A DNA stretch of 64,000 nt from Arthrobacter sp. GTDB taxonomy: Bacteria; Actinomycetota; Actinomycetes; Actinomycetales; Micrococcaceae. Shown piece after piece: positions 51,924 to 64,000 of the stretch. Within the stretch, counting starts at the first letter, position 1. Each line of letters opens with the position of its first letter. The DNA is taken from NCBI GenBank assembly GCA_023264815.1, contig JAHFUZ010000003.1:124001-188000 (forward strand), written 5' to 3'. Position numbers and translations under genes: made by a program. The notes below the pieces were generated by a model. It saw only the letters and a program-made list of their open reading frames with translations. It had not been told where the DNA came from and ran no database searches.

Positions 51924-53438
51924 CTAACCGATACCAATGGCTCCGGTCAGCATTCCTACACCCAACATGACGAGGGAAACCACGGCAGCGCGCCACAGGA
52001 CCTTTTTGTGGTGGTCGCCGAGGTCAACCTTGGCCAGCGAGACCAGCAGCAGGATGGCCGGAACCAGGGGGCTCTGCATGTGGAACGGCTGCCCGGTAAT
52101 GGAGGCCCGGGCCATCTCGGCCCCACTGATGCCGTAGTGCGCAGCCGTTTCGCTGAGGACCGGCAGCACACCGAAGTAGAACGCATCGTTGCTCATGAAG
52201 AACGTCATGGGGATGCTGAGGACACCGGTGATGACGGCCATCAGCGGACCCATGCTGGACGGGATGATCTGCACCAGCCACGCTGACATTGCCTCCACCA
52301 TGCCGGTGCCGGTGAGGACGCCGGTGAGGACCGCGGCGGCCATGACCATGCTGACCACAGCAACGATCGAGGGCGCGTGGGCCACAATCTGCGTTGCCTG
52401 GTCCTTGACGTGCGGGAAATTCACCAGCAGGGCGACGGCGGAGCCCACCATGAAGACATACGGCAGGGGCACGAGGTCGGCGATCAGCATGCCCATCACG
52501 GCCACCGTGAGGCCCAGGTTGAACCACTGCAGCTTGGGGCGGAGGGTGGTGCGGTTGGGGTCAAGGGCAGTGCCTGCCATGGCTGCGCTGTCATCCGCTG
52601 GCGCTTCGGTACGTTCCAGGGTCGCGATCGAGGAACCGCCGACGGCGGGGCCTCCCGTGGTGCGAACAGGCGCGGGCCCGCTGCCGGAACCACCGCTGCC
52701 GGAACCACCGCGGGACGTGCCGCTGCCGCCGGCGGAGGTGCCGCCGTCGAACGCTTCAGCGGTAAAGGGTTCCGCCGAGGACGGCACGCCCCAGATCTCG
52801 GGCCGGGTGGCGCGGAGTCGGTTGCGCTCCTGCAGGCCCAGGACCCAGGCGAAGGCCAGGACGACGGCCAGGCCGGCGATGAGCGACGGGATCATGGGAA
52901 CGAAGACCTCGTTGACGTCGATCTTCAGGGCGCTGGCGGCGCGGGCGGTGGGGCCGCCCCACGGCACGATGTTCATGGTGCCGTTGGCCAGGCCGGCCAC
53001 AACGGTGAGGACCACGGGGCTCATCTTCAGCCGGAGGTAGATGGGCAACATGGCCGCGGTGGTGAGGATGAAGGTGGTGGAGCCGTCGCCGTCCAGGGAA
53101 ACAGCGGCTGCCAGGAGCGCGGTGCCGAGGACCACCTTGGCGGGGTCATTGCCGAGTTTGCGGAGAATGAACCGGACCAGGGGGTCGAACAGCCCGACGT
53201 CGATCATCAGGCCGAAGTAGATGATGGCGAACATCAGCAGCGCGGCGGTGGAGGTCATGGACTTCATCGAGTCCATCACCATGTCGCCAATGCCCAGTCC
53301 GGCGCCTGCGAAAAGACCAAAAACTGTGGGGACGATGATCAGCGCCAGCACTGGCGTCAACTTCTTCGTCATGATCAGCACCATGAATACCGCGATCATG
53401 GCGAATCCAAGTAATACCAGCACGGCCGGCTCCTTCAT
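51924..53438 (-). CDS. CitMHS-family divalent metal-citrate transporter
   Basis: Secondary transporter of the CitM family that takes up citrate complexed with Mg2+, Ca2+ or similar ions together with protons. It has 504 residues. Helices begin at once: MKEPAVLVLLGFAMIAVFMVLIM. Conserved features are FAIIYFGLMIDVGLFDPLVRFIL, AAVSLDGDGSTTFILTTAAMLP, NIVPWGGPTARAASAL and the C-terminal PFHMQSPLVPAILLLV. Between helical halves is an unusual Gly/Ser-rich linker of about 50 residues (about 240-310). The start is uncertain: GTG 15 bases upstream is in frame. A CitA/CitB two-component system is divergent next door. Confidence 0.93.
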   Translation of the reverse strand: MKEPAVLVLLGFAMIAVFMVLIMTKKLTPVLALIIVPTVFGLFAGAGLGIGDMVMDSMKSMTSTAALLMFAIIYFGLMIDVGLFDPLVRFILRKLGNDPAKVVLGTALLAAAVSLDGDGSTTFILTTAAMLPIYLRLKMSPVVLTVVAGLANGTMNIVPWGGPTARAASALKIDVNEVFVPMIPSLIAGLAVVLAFAWVLGLQERNRLRATRPEIWGVPSSAEPFTAEAFDGGTSAGGSGTSRGGSGSGGSGSGPAPVRTTGGPAVGGSSIATLERTEAPADDSAAMAGTALDPNRTTLRPKLQWFNLGLTVAVMGMLIADLVPLPYVFMVGSAVALLVNFPHVKDQATQIVAHAPSIVAVVSMVMAAAVLTGVLTGTGMVEAMSAWLVQIIPSSMGPLMAVITGVLSIPMTFFMSNDAFYFGVLPVLSETAAHYGISGAEMARASITGQPFHMQSPLVPAILLLVSLAKVDLGDHHKKVLWRAAVVSLVMLGVGMLTGAIGIG

Positions 53439-53602
53439 TGTGAACAGCGGCACAGCGGTGTGACGCGTGCTACAGACTGTAGGGTGGCCGCCGTCACGGC
53501 AGTGCCTTTGGCTCAATTGATTGGCATACTGCTTATTCGGAGCATTTTGCGCATTGTGCTCACGGCCGTACCTGAACCCGCTGCGACGCTGAGAGGAGAA
53601 CC

Positions 53603-55339
53603 ATGCCGCATTCCCCGCGCACGCCACGGCTCCGGTTCTCCACGCAGACACTGCTCCTGCAGCTGGGCGTGGTCCTGCTGGTGGTGTTGCTGAGTACGGC
53701 CGTCCACGCCTGGCTGACGTACGACCGGGTGGGACGGGAAGCCGAAAACCAGGCGCTGACCCTTGCCCGGGCGGTGGCTGCCGATCCTTCCATCCGCGCC
53801 GACGTCCTGGCCATCAGCTCAGGTGAGGGCACTCCCCCGCCGGCCGAACTCCGCGCGGGGCCGCTGATGGCCGCTGCCGAGGCGACCCGGCTCCGGACGG
53901 GGGCCCTGTTTGTGGTGATCACCGACGAAACCGGCCTGCGCCTTGCCCATCCTGATCCGGAGCGCCTGGGCGAGAAGGTCAGCACCGACCCCACCGAGGC
54001 ACTGGCCGGGCAGGAAATCACCACCCGGAACACCGGCACGCTGGGCCCGTCGGCGGGTGCCAAGGTACCCGTCTACGCCCCCGGGACCCACACCGTGGTG
54101 GGCGAAGTCAGCGTGGGCTATTCAATGGAAACCGTGGGCCAGAGCCTGGAGCGGGACATCGGACCGGTCGCTTTGACGGCTGCCGGTGCGCTGCTGGCCG
54201 GCGTCCTGGCCTCCTTCCTGCTGCGGCGCCGGCTGCGGCGGCTCACCATGGGCCTGGAGCCCGAGGAAATCAGCACCCTCGTCCACGACCAAGTGGCCGT
54301 CCTGCAGGGCGTGGACGACGGCGTCATCGGCGTTGCGGCCGACGGGAGGATCAGCGTCTTCAACGCCGCCGCCCAGCGCCTTCTGGACCTGCCGGACCTG
54401 GCCGGAACCCCGTGGTCCGCCGCGCCCGTTCCGGGCCCGCTGAAGGCACTGACCAGGCCCGATGCCGAGGAAGCGGACGCCATCGAGCTGGTGGCCGCCG
54501 GACGGGTCCTGGTAGCCAGCGCCCGGAAGGCACTGCACCGCCGCGAGGACCTGGGCTGGGTGGTCATGCTCCGCGACCGCACAGAACTGCAGCAGCTGAC
54601 CCGCCAGCTCGACGCCGTGGGCACCATGTCCAGCGCCCTGCGCGCCCAGCGCCACGAGTTCGCCAACCAGCTGCACACCATCGCGGGCCTGATGAGCATC
54701 GGGCAGCACCAGCAGGCCCGGGACTACCTGGCGGGGCTGGCCGCCACCGGGCCGCTGAAGTTCCCGGTGGACCACGCCCAGCTGCTCCAGGACCCCTACC
54801 TCCAGGCTTTTGTTGGTGCCAAGGGTGTGGAGGCGGATGAGCGCGGGGTGACGCTCCGCATCGGCCCCGAAACCCTGGTCCGGGGCCAGGTCACCGAGCC
54901 GCAGGACGTCACCACCGTGCTGGGCAACCTGATCGACAACGCCGTGAAGGCCGCCGTCGCAGGCTCCGCCACAGACCGCTGGGTGGAAGTGGAGGTGCTG
55001 GATGAACGGCACGACGACGGCGGCACCCTGCACATTGTGGTCGCCGACTCGGGCGACGGGCTGGCGGCGGGGACGGATGCCGAGGGCGTCTTCGCGGAGG
55101 GGTATACGACGGCGGCCGGTCCCGCACCGATGGGGGCCGCGCCGGCGTGGCCCGGCGGCGGGCAGGGGCTGGGCCTGGCACTGGCCCGGAAGCTGGCCCG
55201 CCGCCGCGGCGGGGACATCAGGGTCCTGGAACCGGGCAGGCAGGGTGGGCCGGGCGCCGTGTTCATGGCAACCCTGCCGCGCACCACCACCGGGACCGGC
55301 GCCCGAAACACCCCAGCAGAAAAGGAAAACAATGCCTGA
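53603..55339 (+). CDS. CitA/DcuS-like sensor histidine kinase
   Basis: Citrate/C4-dicarboxylate sensor of 578 residues. Two helices (about 15-37 and 185-207) flank a periplasmic PAS-like sensor domain (about 40-180). A cytosolic PAS domain (about 220-330) precedes the kinase. The phosphoacceptor is His351 in QRHEFANQLHTIAGLM, the special SPOB_a-type H-box of the CitA family, and the ATPase contains NLIDNAVKAA and GDGLAAG followed by GQGLGLALARKLA. The response regulator gene overlaps by eight bases, and the CitMHS transporter is divergent, so citrate is the likely stimulus. Confidence 0.94.
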   Translation: MPHSPRTPRLRFSTQTLLLQLGVVLLVVLLSTAVHAWLTYDRVGREAENQALTLARAVAADPSIRADVLAISSGEGTPPPAELRAGPLMAAAEATRLRTGALFVVITDETGLRLAHPDPERLGEKVSTDPTEALAGQEITTRNTGTLGPSAGAKVPVYAPGTHTVVGEVSVGYSMETVGQSLERDIGPVALTAAGALLAGVLASFLLRRRLRRLTMGLEPEEISTLVHDQVAVLQGVDDGVIGVAADGRISVFNAAAQRLLDLPDLAGTPWSAAPVPGPLKALTRPDAEEADAIELVAAGRVLVASARKALHRREDLGWVVMLRDRTELQQLTRQLDAVGTMSSALRAQRHEFANQLHTIAGLMSIGQHQQARDYLAGLAATGPLKFPVDHAQLLQDPYLQAFVGAKGVEADERGVTLRIGPETLVRGQVTEPQDVTTVLGNLIDNAVKAAVAGSATDRWVEVEVLDERHDDGGTLHIVVADSGDGLAAGTDAEGVFAEGYTTAAGPAPMGAAPAWPGGGQGLGLALARKLARRRGGDIRVLEPGRQGGPGAVFMATLPRTTTGTGARNTPAEKENNA

Positions 55340-55994
55340 GGATTTCAGGGTCCTGATCGTGGACGACGACTTCCACGTAGCCAAGCTCCACGCCGCCTAC
55401 GTTGACTCGGTGGCCGGTTTCCTGGCCCTGGCGCCGGTGGGGACGGCATCACTGGCCCTGCAGGCCATCCACAGCCTCCGCCCCGACCTGGTGTTGTTGG
55501 ACGTCTACCTTCCTGACGCGTCGGGGCTGGACTTGCTGCAGCAGCTGGACGTGGACACCATCATCCTCAGCGCAGCCTCGGACGCCGAGTCGCTTCGCAA
55601 AGCTTTTCGCCGCGGGGCACTGGGGTACCTGCTCAAACCGTTTACCTCGGAATCGCTGTCGCAGCAGCTGCGTTCCTATGCCCGCTACCGCAGGCTGCTG
55701 GGTCAGCCGGGGGTTCTCGACCAGGGCTCAGTGGAGCGTGCGAAGCGGGCGCTGATCCCTGGAGACGTGACGCCGTCGGCCAAGCCGAGGTCGGCCACGG
55801 AAGCTGCAGTTTTGGAGTCCTTGGTTGCCGGTGAACAGTATTCCGCGGCGGAGGTCGCCACCCGGGTTGGGGTTTCCCGCGCCACGGCCCAGCGGTACCT
55901 GTCGTCACTGGCAGACGACGGCGCCGTGGACATCCAGCTCCGGTACGGGACCACCGGGCGGCCGGAACACCGTTACGGGTTGCCTGTTCAGTAG
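55332..55994 (+). CDS. CitB/DcuR-like response regulator
   Basis: A 220-residue regulator. Receiver domain (about 1-120) with FRVLIVDDDFHVAKL, Asp57 in LVLLDVYLPDASG and Lys in GALGYLLKPFTSESL. The C-terminal HTH (about 155-215) reads EQYSAAEVATRVGVSRATAQRYLSSLADDG, as in the CitB/DcuR branch. The start is the ATG after AAAGGAAAACA, overlapping the kinase end by eight bases. It probably activates the divergent CitMHS gene. Confidence 0.94.
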   Translation: MPEDFRVLIVDDDFHVAKLHAAYVDSVAGFLALAPVGTASLALQAIHSLRPDLVLLDVYLPDASGLDLLQQLDVDTIILSAASDAESLRKAFRRGALGYLLKPFTSESLSQQLRSYARYRRLLGQPGVLDQGSVERAKRALIPGDVTPSAKPRSATEAAVLESLVAGEQYSAAEVATRVGVSRATAQRYLSSLADDGAVDIQLRYGTTGRPEHRYGLPVQ

Positions 55995-56052
55995 CCATCC
56001 CTGGGCGCAATTTTTAGTCGCCACCTTCTGCGGGCCGCCCCCACGACTCACC

Positions 56053-56124
56053 AGCACGCCTCATTGTGCCGGCCCGTCTGAATCACCAAGCACGCCTCAT
56101 CCTCCGGGCCCCTCTGAATCATCA
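56053..56124. repeat. 36-bp tandem repeat at the 3' end of the DUF222 gene
   Basis: Two diverged 36-base units starting AGCACGCCTCAT. The second holds the last codons and stop of the DUF222/HNH gene; the first continues past the stop with a similar tail and a second stop in phase. It looks like a duplicated gene end. Confidence 0.65.
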
Positions 56125-57692
56125 GGTACAGCTGCGTTCCAGGTGAGTTGCCTGTCTGGCCAGTGGGGTGGTTCCCAGTCGGGATGTTCGCTTTGGTAAT
56201 ACCGGCCTGAGGGTGAGATCCAGCCGGGTGGTTCGTGCTTGCTGGCTTGGGTGGGTGTCCAGCCGGTGGTGTGCCGGAGGCGGTGGTGTCGTTTGCATGG
56301 CTGGCCGAGGTTCGAGATGCCGGTGGCCCCGCCGTTGGTCCAGGCGAGGATGTGGTCGGCGTCGTTGTCCAAGGACTGGTTGCTGCAGCCGGGGAACGGG
56401 CATTTGCCGTCCCGGAGTCTGAGCCAGCGGCGTTGGGCTTTGGTGACCGGGTAACTGGTCCGCCCGATCTCCAGGGGTGCACCGTCGCGGGGGTCGATCA
56501 GGACGCGGTGGAAGGAGGTGGCGCCGTCGGCGATCAGGCGCCGGGCCATGGACGGCGGGATCGGCCCGTACCCGTCCAGCATCGCAGGCTCCTCGGTGGC
56601 GCCCAGCAGGGCCATGACGGGCACGGTGATCAGGACATGGGCCCGCGGCGACGGGACACCGCTGACGGGATCCGGACCGGGATCCTTGGCGCCGGTCGCT
56701 GCGGAGGTGTCTGTTTCGGGTCCGCCGGCGACGTTGGCCGCCGTGCCGTTTGCCGAGGTGCCCACGTGGCCGGTGCCCACGTGGCCGGTGCCGTCGAGTT
56801 GGCCGGGGACGCTGTGGCCGCCGAGCAGCCACCCGGCGACAATATCGGCCCGGAGCTGGGTGAGGGTGCGTGACTCGTCCGGGCCCTGCATGGCCCGGGC
56901 CGCTGCCGTGGCCCGCTCCCAGCCCCCGCACCCGGTATCGGCCGGCAAATAGGCCGAGAACCAAGCCATGCCGTCCCGCTCGGGGGAAAACAGCACCCGC
57001 CGGTCCAAGGCACTTTTTGCGTGGCGTTGTTCGATGCTGACCGGGTGGTGCCGCTCCCGCCAGGTCCGGGCCTTGGCCCGGAACCGGCCAGCGACCATCT
57101 CACCGGCCGGGCAGCCCCGCGCCGGGTTCGGCGCCTCAGGGTCCAGGAAATGCGCCTCCAACGCCAGCGCCCCCTCAGGGCCCAGGCCGCCGGCCTCGTC
57201 CACCATGATCCGGGCGTGCTGCCACGACAAAGACCCGGCCTCCAACGCCGACAACGTCAACGGCAACGCAGTGGTCAGCCCACGCGCCTCGGCCAACAGA
57301 CTGGCGGCGGCGGGTTCACCGACCGTCAGCACACCCGCGACCTCCGCGACCAGGGCCATCTCCTGCGCCGCTTCCTCCTGCAGGGACAGCCCCGGGGCCG
57401 CCATAGCCATCACAATCTCCGCGCAACGCGCCACCTTCAGGACCTTCCGGCCCGCCAGCTTCGCTTCCTCACAACGGATCTCCACCAAAGCGCCCAAACA
57501 CTCGTCATACTCCCGGCGCAGGAGGTCAGCCTCACCGCCATCCGACAAGCCCGGAAAGCCCGGGAAGCCCGGCAATGCGTTGGTCACCGACCAGGTCGGG
57601 ACCGGCACGGTGGGCAAAGCGGCAGACGCCGCGTTGCCCACCGCGCGGAGGACATCGTCCCCCGCCATCCCCGCAGCCGCCTCGCTATCCAT
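56097..57692 (-). CDS. DUF222 domain HNH endonuclease
   Basis: A 531-residue protein. The DUF222 region spans about residues 40-330, and the HNH nuclease is C-terminal: RDGKCPFPGCSNQSLDNDADHILAW and GNLGQ..CKRHHRLRHTTGW, with the two CxxC-like Cys and the DADHIL His. The middle (about 270-345) contains a low-complexity insert with a repeated HVGTG unit. This family is highly multiplied in Arthrobacter-like genomes and often linked with mobile-element traits; the biological role is unclear, but nicking or homing-type DNA cleavage is possible. The start is ATG (MDSEAAAGMAGDD). Confidence 0.9.
   Translation of the reverse strand: MDSEAAAGMAGDDVLRAVGNAASAALPTVPVPTWSVTNALPGFPGFPGLSDGGEADLLRREYDECLGALVEIRCEEAKLAGRKVLKVARCAEIVMAMAAPGLSLQEEAAQEMALVAEVAGVLTVGEPAAASLLAEARGLTTALPLTLSALEAGSLSWQHARIMVDEAGGLGPEGALALEAHFLDPEAPNPARGCPAGEMVAGRFRAKARTWRERHHPVSIEQRHAKSALDRRVLFSPERDGMAWFSAYLPADTGCGGWERATAAARAMQGPDESRTLTQLRADIVAGWLLGGHSVPGQLDGTGHVGTGHVGTSANGTAANVAGGPETDTSAATGAKDPGPDPVSGVPSPRAHVLITVPVMALLGATEEPAMLDGYGPIPPSMARRLIADGATSFHRVLIDPRDGAPLEIGRTSYPVTKAQRRWLRLRDGKCPFPGCSNQSLDNDADHILAWTNGGATGISNLGQPCKRHHRLRHTTGWTPTQASKHEPPGWISPSGRYYQSEHPDWEPPHWPDRQLTWNAAVPDDSEGPGG
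56758..56793. repeat. 15-bp tandem repeat within DUF222/HNH gene
   Basis: GTGCCCACGTGGCCG is repeated twice and followed by GTGCCG, giving repeated GHVGT residues in the protein. A typical slippage tract that keeps the frame. Confidence 0.7.
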
Positions 57693-57823
57693 ACCTCCAG
57701 CATCACAGAGCTGCCCGGCAACATGCCGGAGGCAATGCGACTATGTGGATAACGTGCAGAAACAGCGGCGGACACGACGTCTGGCGAGACCGGCCCCGGG
57801 TCAGCCGGCTCTCCTCCTACCCT

Positions 57824-58207
57824 TTAGCTGGCGCTCTTCTGGGCGACGAGCTCGATCTCCACCAGCATCTTCGGGTCCAGGAACGGCAGCACGTGCACCA
57901 GGGAGAGCGTGGGGCGGATCTCGCCGAAAACCTCGCCGTGGGCGCGGCCGGCTTCTTCCCACTTGCTGATGTCCGTCAGGTACAGCTTGGACTGCACCAC
58001 GTCCTCAAAGCCGAAGCCGGCGTCCGCAAGGACAGTGCCAAGCTTCTGCAGGATGTACTGGGTCTGGGTGTAGAAGTCCTCGCCCACGATGCCGTCTTCA
58101 CCACTGGCGGCAGTAGCCGAAATGTAAAGCGTGTTGTCCACCTGGACAGCCCGGGAGTAGCCAAGGGTCTGTTCCCAAACGGAGCCGGTGCCGAATGTTT
58201 TGCGCAT
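57824..58207 (-). CDS. RidA family protein
   Basis: A 127-residue protein of the YjgF/YER057c/UK114 superfamily, which hydrolyses reactive enamines and imines. The start ATG is preceded by AAAGGCC. The key Arg98 lies in GEIRPTLSLVHV, and the first helix and strands (FGTGSVWEQTLGYSRAVQVDNTLYIS) fit. The members with an extra IVGEDFYTQTQYIL stretch are RidA-related paralogues of unknown specificity. It is a stand-alone gene between DUF222 and a GNAT gene. Confidence 0.9.
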   Translation of the reverse strand: MRKTFGTGSVWEQTLGYSRAVQVDNTLYISATAASGEDGIVGEDFYTQTQYILQKLGTVLADAGFGFEDVVQSKLYLTDISKWEEAGRAHGEVFGEIRPTLSLVHVLPFLDPKMLVEIELVAQKSAS

Positions 58208-58254
58208 GGTGGGCCTTTCAGTGCTGAAAATGAGTCGGCACCACTTTAGGGCGG

Positions 58255-58758
58255 CTAAAGGTCCAGCCGGTAAACCAGGAGCTTTATGTCGGTCCCGGGA
58301 ATCAGCCAGTCCCGCTCCGGAACGCGCTGGAACCCGGTTTTGCGGTAGAGGCCATGGGCGCTCTCCCACGTCCCTCCGGTGGTCAGGGCCACTCCGGTAA
58401 TCCCGTCCAGTGACCTCGCGTGCCCGATGATGGCCTGCACCATGGCCTGCCCGGCCCCACTGCGCTGCACGGCGGGATCCACCACGAGCATCCGGAATTC
58501 CAGCTCGTCCTCGAGTGCTATGTCCGCGTACGGTTCGCCGGCGAGCGCCAGCGTCACGGAGCCCACCACCTTCCCGCCGCGCTCGGCAACCCAGATGGTG
58601 GCTTTCGCAGCGCGGGCGGCGACCTCCTGGATCTGCTGCATGTACGGATGGTCGGCGCTGTCGAAGTAACCTGCCGCAAGGTAGGAGTCTCTGGTGATCC
58701 TGGCAATAGCGTCGAAGTCTGCCTCAACGGCGGGTCGGATGATTATTTGCGGCTGCAC
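58255..58758 (-). CDS. GNAT-family N-acetyltransferase
   Basis: A 167-residue single-domain acetyltransferase. It begins MQPQIIIRPAVEADFDAIARITRDSYLAAG; the acetyl-CoA loop is LVVDPAVQRSGAGQAMVQAIIGHARS, and the last strand is GVALTTGGTWESAHGLYRKTGFQRV. The substrate is unknown. It stands 47 bases from the RidA gene. Confidence 0.92.
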   Translation of the reverse strand: MQPQIIIRPAVEADFDAIARITRDSYLAAGYFDSADHPYMQQIQEVAARAAKATIWVAERGGKVVGSVTLALAGEPYADIALEDELEFRMLVVDPAVQRSGAGQAMVQAIIGHARSLDGITGVALTTGGTWESAHGLYRKTGFQRVPERDWLIPGTDIKLLVYRLDL

Positions 58759-58784
58759 CTGACAATGTTAGTGCCGCCACCGGC

Positions 58785-62334
<3,550 letters not shown>

Positions 62335-62537
62335 CAGTTTCTCCTCAATAGTCACGGATCCGATCCAGGTCGGCATCCCCAGCGGCCCCCGGCTCATCCG
62401 GAAGATCCATTGCCCCAAACCTATCCCCGCCCCAAAACACTGTCGATGGGCACCGCTGCCCACGCACCGCTGCCCATGCCACATGGTGGTGTTTTTTGAA
62501 TTCCGGACAAGCTCAATCACCGGACATCCGGGCGGAG

Positions 62538-63122
62538 TCAGTGCGAGGAAAGCCGGTTCCTCCCCCACCAGGCAAAGGCCAGCCCGGCCATCCCGATGAG
62601 CAGCACGCCTGCCATGATGGCCAGCAAGCCGGGGCTTCCGAACAGCCCGGAGTCGTTGTTCCGGGTCACGGCGGCCGCCTGCGTGGGTTTGGCCGACCTG
62701 GTGACGGGCTGGTCCCAGTTCGATGCGGCGGACGCCGTGGCGGAAGCCGAAGCCGGCGCTGCGGTGCTGGCAGCAGGCTCCGAAGAAGCCGTCTCAGCAG
62801 CTGACACCATGGGCTCCGGCACCATGGTTGGATCGGGCAACGGGGCTGGTGCGGCCGTAAGGGGAGGGACTGTCGGTGCGGGAGCCGGCGCGGCGGGCGG
62901 CGGCGTCGGAGTATTCGACGGCGGCGGCCCGCCTGGCTTGCCCTTACCGGGTTCTTCCGGCTGCGAGCTCTCGGTCGGACAGAGGAGAAGACACAGCCCG
63001 GGGTTGGTGTCCGTGTTATCGGCGCGTGCAGGAACGGCCGCCGACAGGCCCACCGTGAGCGCCAGCGCCGCAATGGCGGAGGCGGCCGCGAGGTAGCGGA
63101 GCACGGACGAGGATCGGATCAT
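62538..63122 (-). CDS. Proline-rich secreted protein with C-terminal membrane anchor
   Basis: A 194-residue protein from the ATG after AAAGGTAACC. It has a signal peptide (about 1-33, ending at VPARA), a short Cys-containing part (CLLLCPTE), a Pro/Thr/Ala/Ser-rich stalk (about 50-150), and a C-terminal helix (about 168-187, SPGLLAIMAGVLLIGMAGLAFAWW) followed by a basic tail (GRNRLSSH). There is no LPxTG motif. It is probably a surface protein of the type VII locus, with no known family. Confidence 0.75.
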   Translation of the reverse strand: MIRSSSVLRYLAAASAIAALALTVGLSAAVPARADNTDTNPGLCLLLCPTESSQPEEPGKGKPGGPPPSNTPTPPPAAPAPAPTVPPLTAAPAPLPDPTMVPEPMVSAAETASSEPAASTAAPASASATASAASNWDQPVTRSAKPTQAAAVTRNNDSGLFGSPGLLAIMAGVLLIGMAGLAFAWWGRNRLSSH

Positions 63123-63194
63123 GGTTACCTTTGCGGACGGGGCGCGGCACCCCATCCGCGGCGAACTAGTGTTCCCGGTAGTCTGCTACAACGC

Positions 63195-63234
63195 GCGGCG
63201 GGCCCGCAAATCGTTGGATTTACCGGCCCGCCGC
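63195..63234 (-). terminator. Terminator-like hairpin after EccC-like gene
   Basis: Arms GCGGCGGGCC and GGCCCGCCGC with a nested AAATC/GATTT pair, about 13 bases after the EccC-like stop. GC-rich and without a T-run. Confidence 0.55.
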
Positions 63235-63246
63235 GACGGCCGGGCA

Positions 63247-64000
63247 TCAGTCCCTGTTTTCAGGCGGCAGGGCGATCTGCAGCTTGCGGGCTTTGCCGCG
63301 GCCCACTATGTAGCCGCGGCCCGGGATAAACGCCGGGCTGACCCTGCCCAGCGAGGTGCTCAGGAGGCTGTCGCCTTCGATGTCTCCCGGGTTCAGCAGC
63401 AGCCCCCGGCGGCCGGACTTGAACGGCTGCGCCAGGGACCAGGCCGAGGACCAGGTGGACGTCTCGGATTCCCCGATCACCCACTGGTCAGCTTTGACGG
63501 ACGCCGTCACGAGCTGCGAAATTCCTGACTCCGCCACCGAGTCCGTGAACTCCGTCAGGCCTTCGATGAAGATGGCCACCTTGCCCGGGTTGCCGGTAGA
63601 GTGCTCCACCAGGTCTTCCACCACCTCGTAGAGGTCGTCGGCGCCAACCACTGAACGGTTCCACAGCGGCAGTGATGCCACCGCGGACCGACGGGCGCCG
63701 ATGTACACAAGCTCCGTCTCCGGGTTGGAGCGCCGCAGCGCGTAGGCAAGGCTGACCAGGGCCACGGTGCGGCCTGACCCGGGAGGACCGGCCAGGAGCA
63801 AGGGGCCTTTGGCCATGATCTCGGCAGGCAGCAGGGTTTCGTCGTCCACGCCGATGACCGGGAGGTCCGGGCTGCCGGCCGGCAGCAGGTCCAGCTCCAC
63901 TTGCTCGGGGAGCCGTTGGATCCTGGGAGCCGGGTCCAGGCCCTGGCGCAGCATTGCCTGGCTGAGCTTGTGGACCTCGCGGGCCTGGAGGGCGAGGTTG
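63247..64000 (-). CDS. FtsK/SpoIIIE-type ATPase of type VII secretion (EccC-like), partial
   Basis: Carboxyl-terminal 251 codons of a large protein whose start lies beyond the right edge. The visible part is one FtsK/SpoIIIE ATPase domain: Walker A-like GPPGSGRTVALVSLAYALRR, where Arg replaces the usual Lys, and a Walker B-like stretch VAIFIEGLTEFTD. The degenerate P-loop is typical of the second or third ATPase domain of EccC-like motor proteins. It is part of a type VII secretion cluster with the WXG100 gene further downstream. The N-terminal part is not in the window. Confidence 0.85.
   Translation of the reverse strand, partial: NLALQAREVHKLSQAMLRQGLDPAPRIQRLPEQVELDLLPAGSPDLPVIGVDDETLLPAEIMAKGPLLLAGPPGSGRTVALVSLAYALRRSNPETELVYIGARRSAVASLPLWNRSVVGADDLYEVVEDLVEHSTGNPGKVAIFIEGLTEFTDSVAESGISQLVTASVKADQWVIGESETSTWSSAWSLAQPFKSGRRGLLLNPGDIEGDSLLSTSLGRVSPAFIPGRGYIVGRGKARKLQIALPPENRD

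Noticed and set aside
62335..62537. Second WXG100 partner gene upstream of the first
   Set aside because: No frame with the WxG motif or a good start; the 203-base gap shows only a short repeated GCACCGCTGCCCA.

Overview
The window looks like a chromosomal segment of a high-GC Gram-positive actinobacterium, most likely Arthrobacter/Pseudarthrobacter or a close Micrococcaceae relative. This rests on the rpsB-tsf-pyrH-frr-cdsA order, GatCAB, LigA with a long insertion, DUF222/HNH endonuclease, WXG100/EccC genes, a SAM-IV type riboswitch and heavy GTG start use. The genus is an inference from gene content. Most of the window is core genome; no prophage, insertion sequence or CRISPR array was seen.

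Layout: (1) 1-5.4 kb: two DUF485-like/sodium-solute-symporter pairs either side of a LytS/LytTR two-component system, probably for uptake of small carboxylates. (2) 5.4-10.3 kb: DivIVA-like protein, cdsA, frr, pyrH, tsf and rpsB, all leftward, with hairpins between several genes. (3) 10.7-12.5 kb: an M23 protein and an acyl-CoA dehydrogenase. (4) 12.7-15.6 kb: a large SF1 helicase with a C-terminal DUF2726 nuclease-like domain, next to a CAT-anticodon tRNA. This is the most accessory-looking gene. (5) 15.7-21.7 kb: glycosyltransferase, membrane transporters, CDP-alcohol phosphatidyltransferase, holin-like protein, MFS efflux pump and a 59-aa membrane ORF. (6) 21.7-28 kb: duplicated tRNA-Asn with promoters and terminators, dnaG, dgt, dusB and a YibE/F membrane protein. 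(7) 28-36 kb: hydrolases, DUF1295 protein, GNAT, glyS, a DUF606 transporter, S4 protein, GDSL hydrolase and SHOCT protein. (8) 35.7-38.4 kb: metX and metY with a SAM-IV riboswitch. (9) 38.6-41.8 kb: VOC protein behind a DtxR-like box, CPBP protein, histidine phosphatase and a DeoR regulator with a large operator. (10) 41.9-47.6 kb: hutI, an amino-acid oxidase, kbl, tdh and a divergent LysR regulator. (11) 47.6-51.8 kb: a lipoprotein-like secreted protein and gatB-gatA-gatC. (12) 51.9-56 kb: CitMHS transporter divergent from a CitA/CitB two-component system. (13) 56-62 kb: DUF222/HNH endonuclease, RidA, GNAT, inositol monophosphatase and ligA. (14) 62-64 kb: the end of a type VII secretion locus.

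Links between genes: tdh and kbl convert threonine to glycine, and the neighbouring flavin oxidase and hutI suggest an amino-acid catabolism region. metX and metY form the direct sulfhydrylation route to homocysteine. Both two-component systems sit beside the transporter they are likely to control. A pair of long palindromic elements sharing a loop core (near 29.6 and 48.4 kb) sits at gene ends and looks like an interspersed repeat family.
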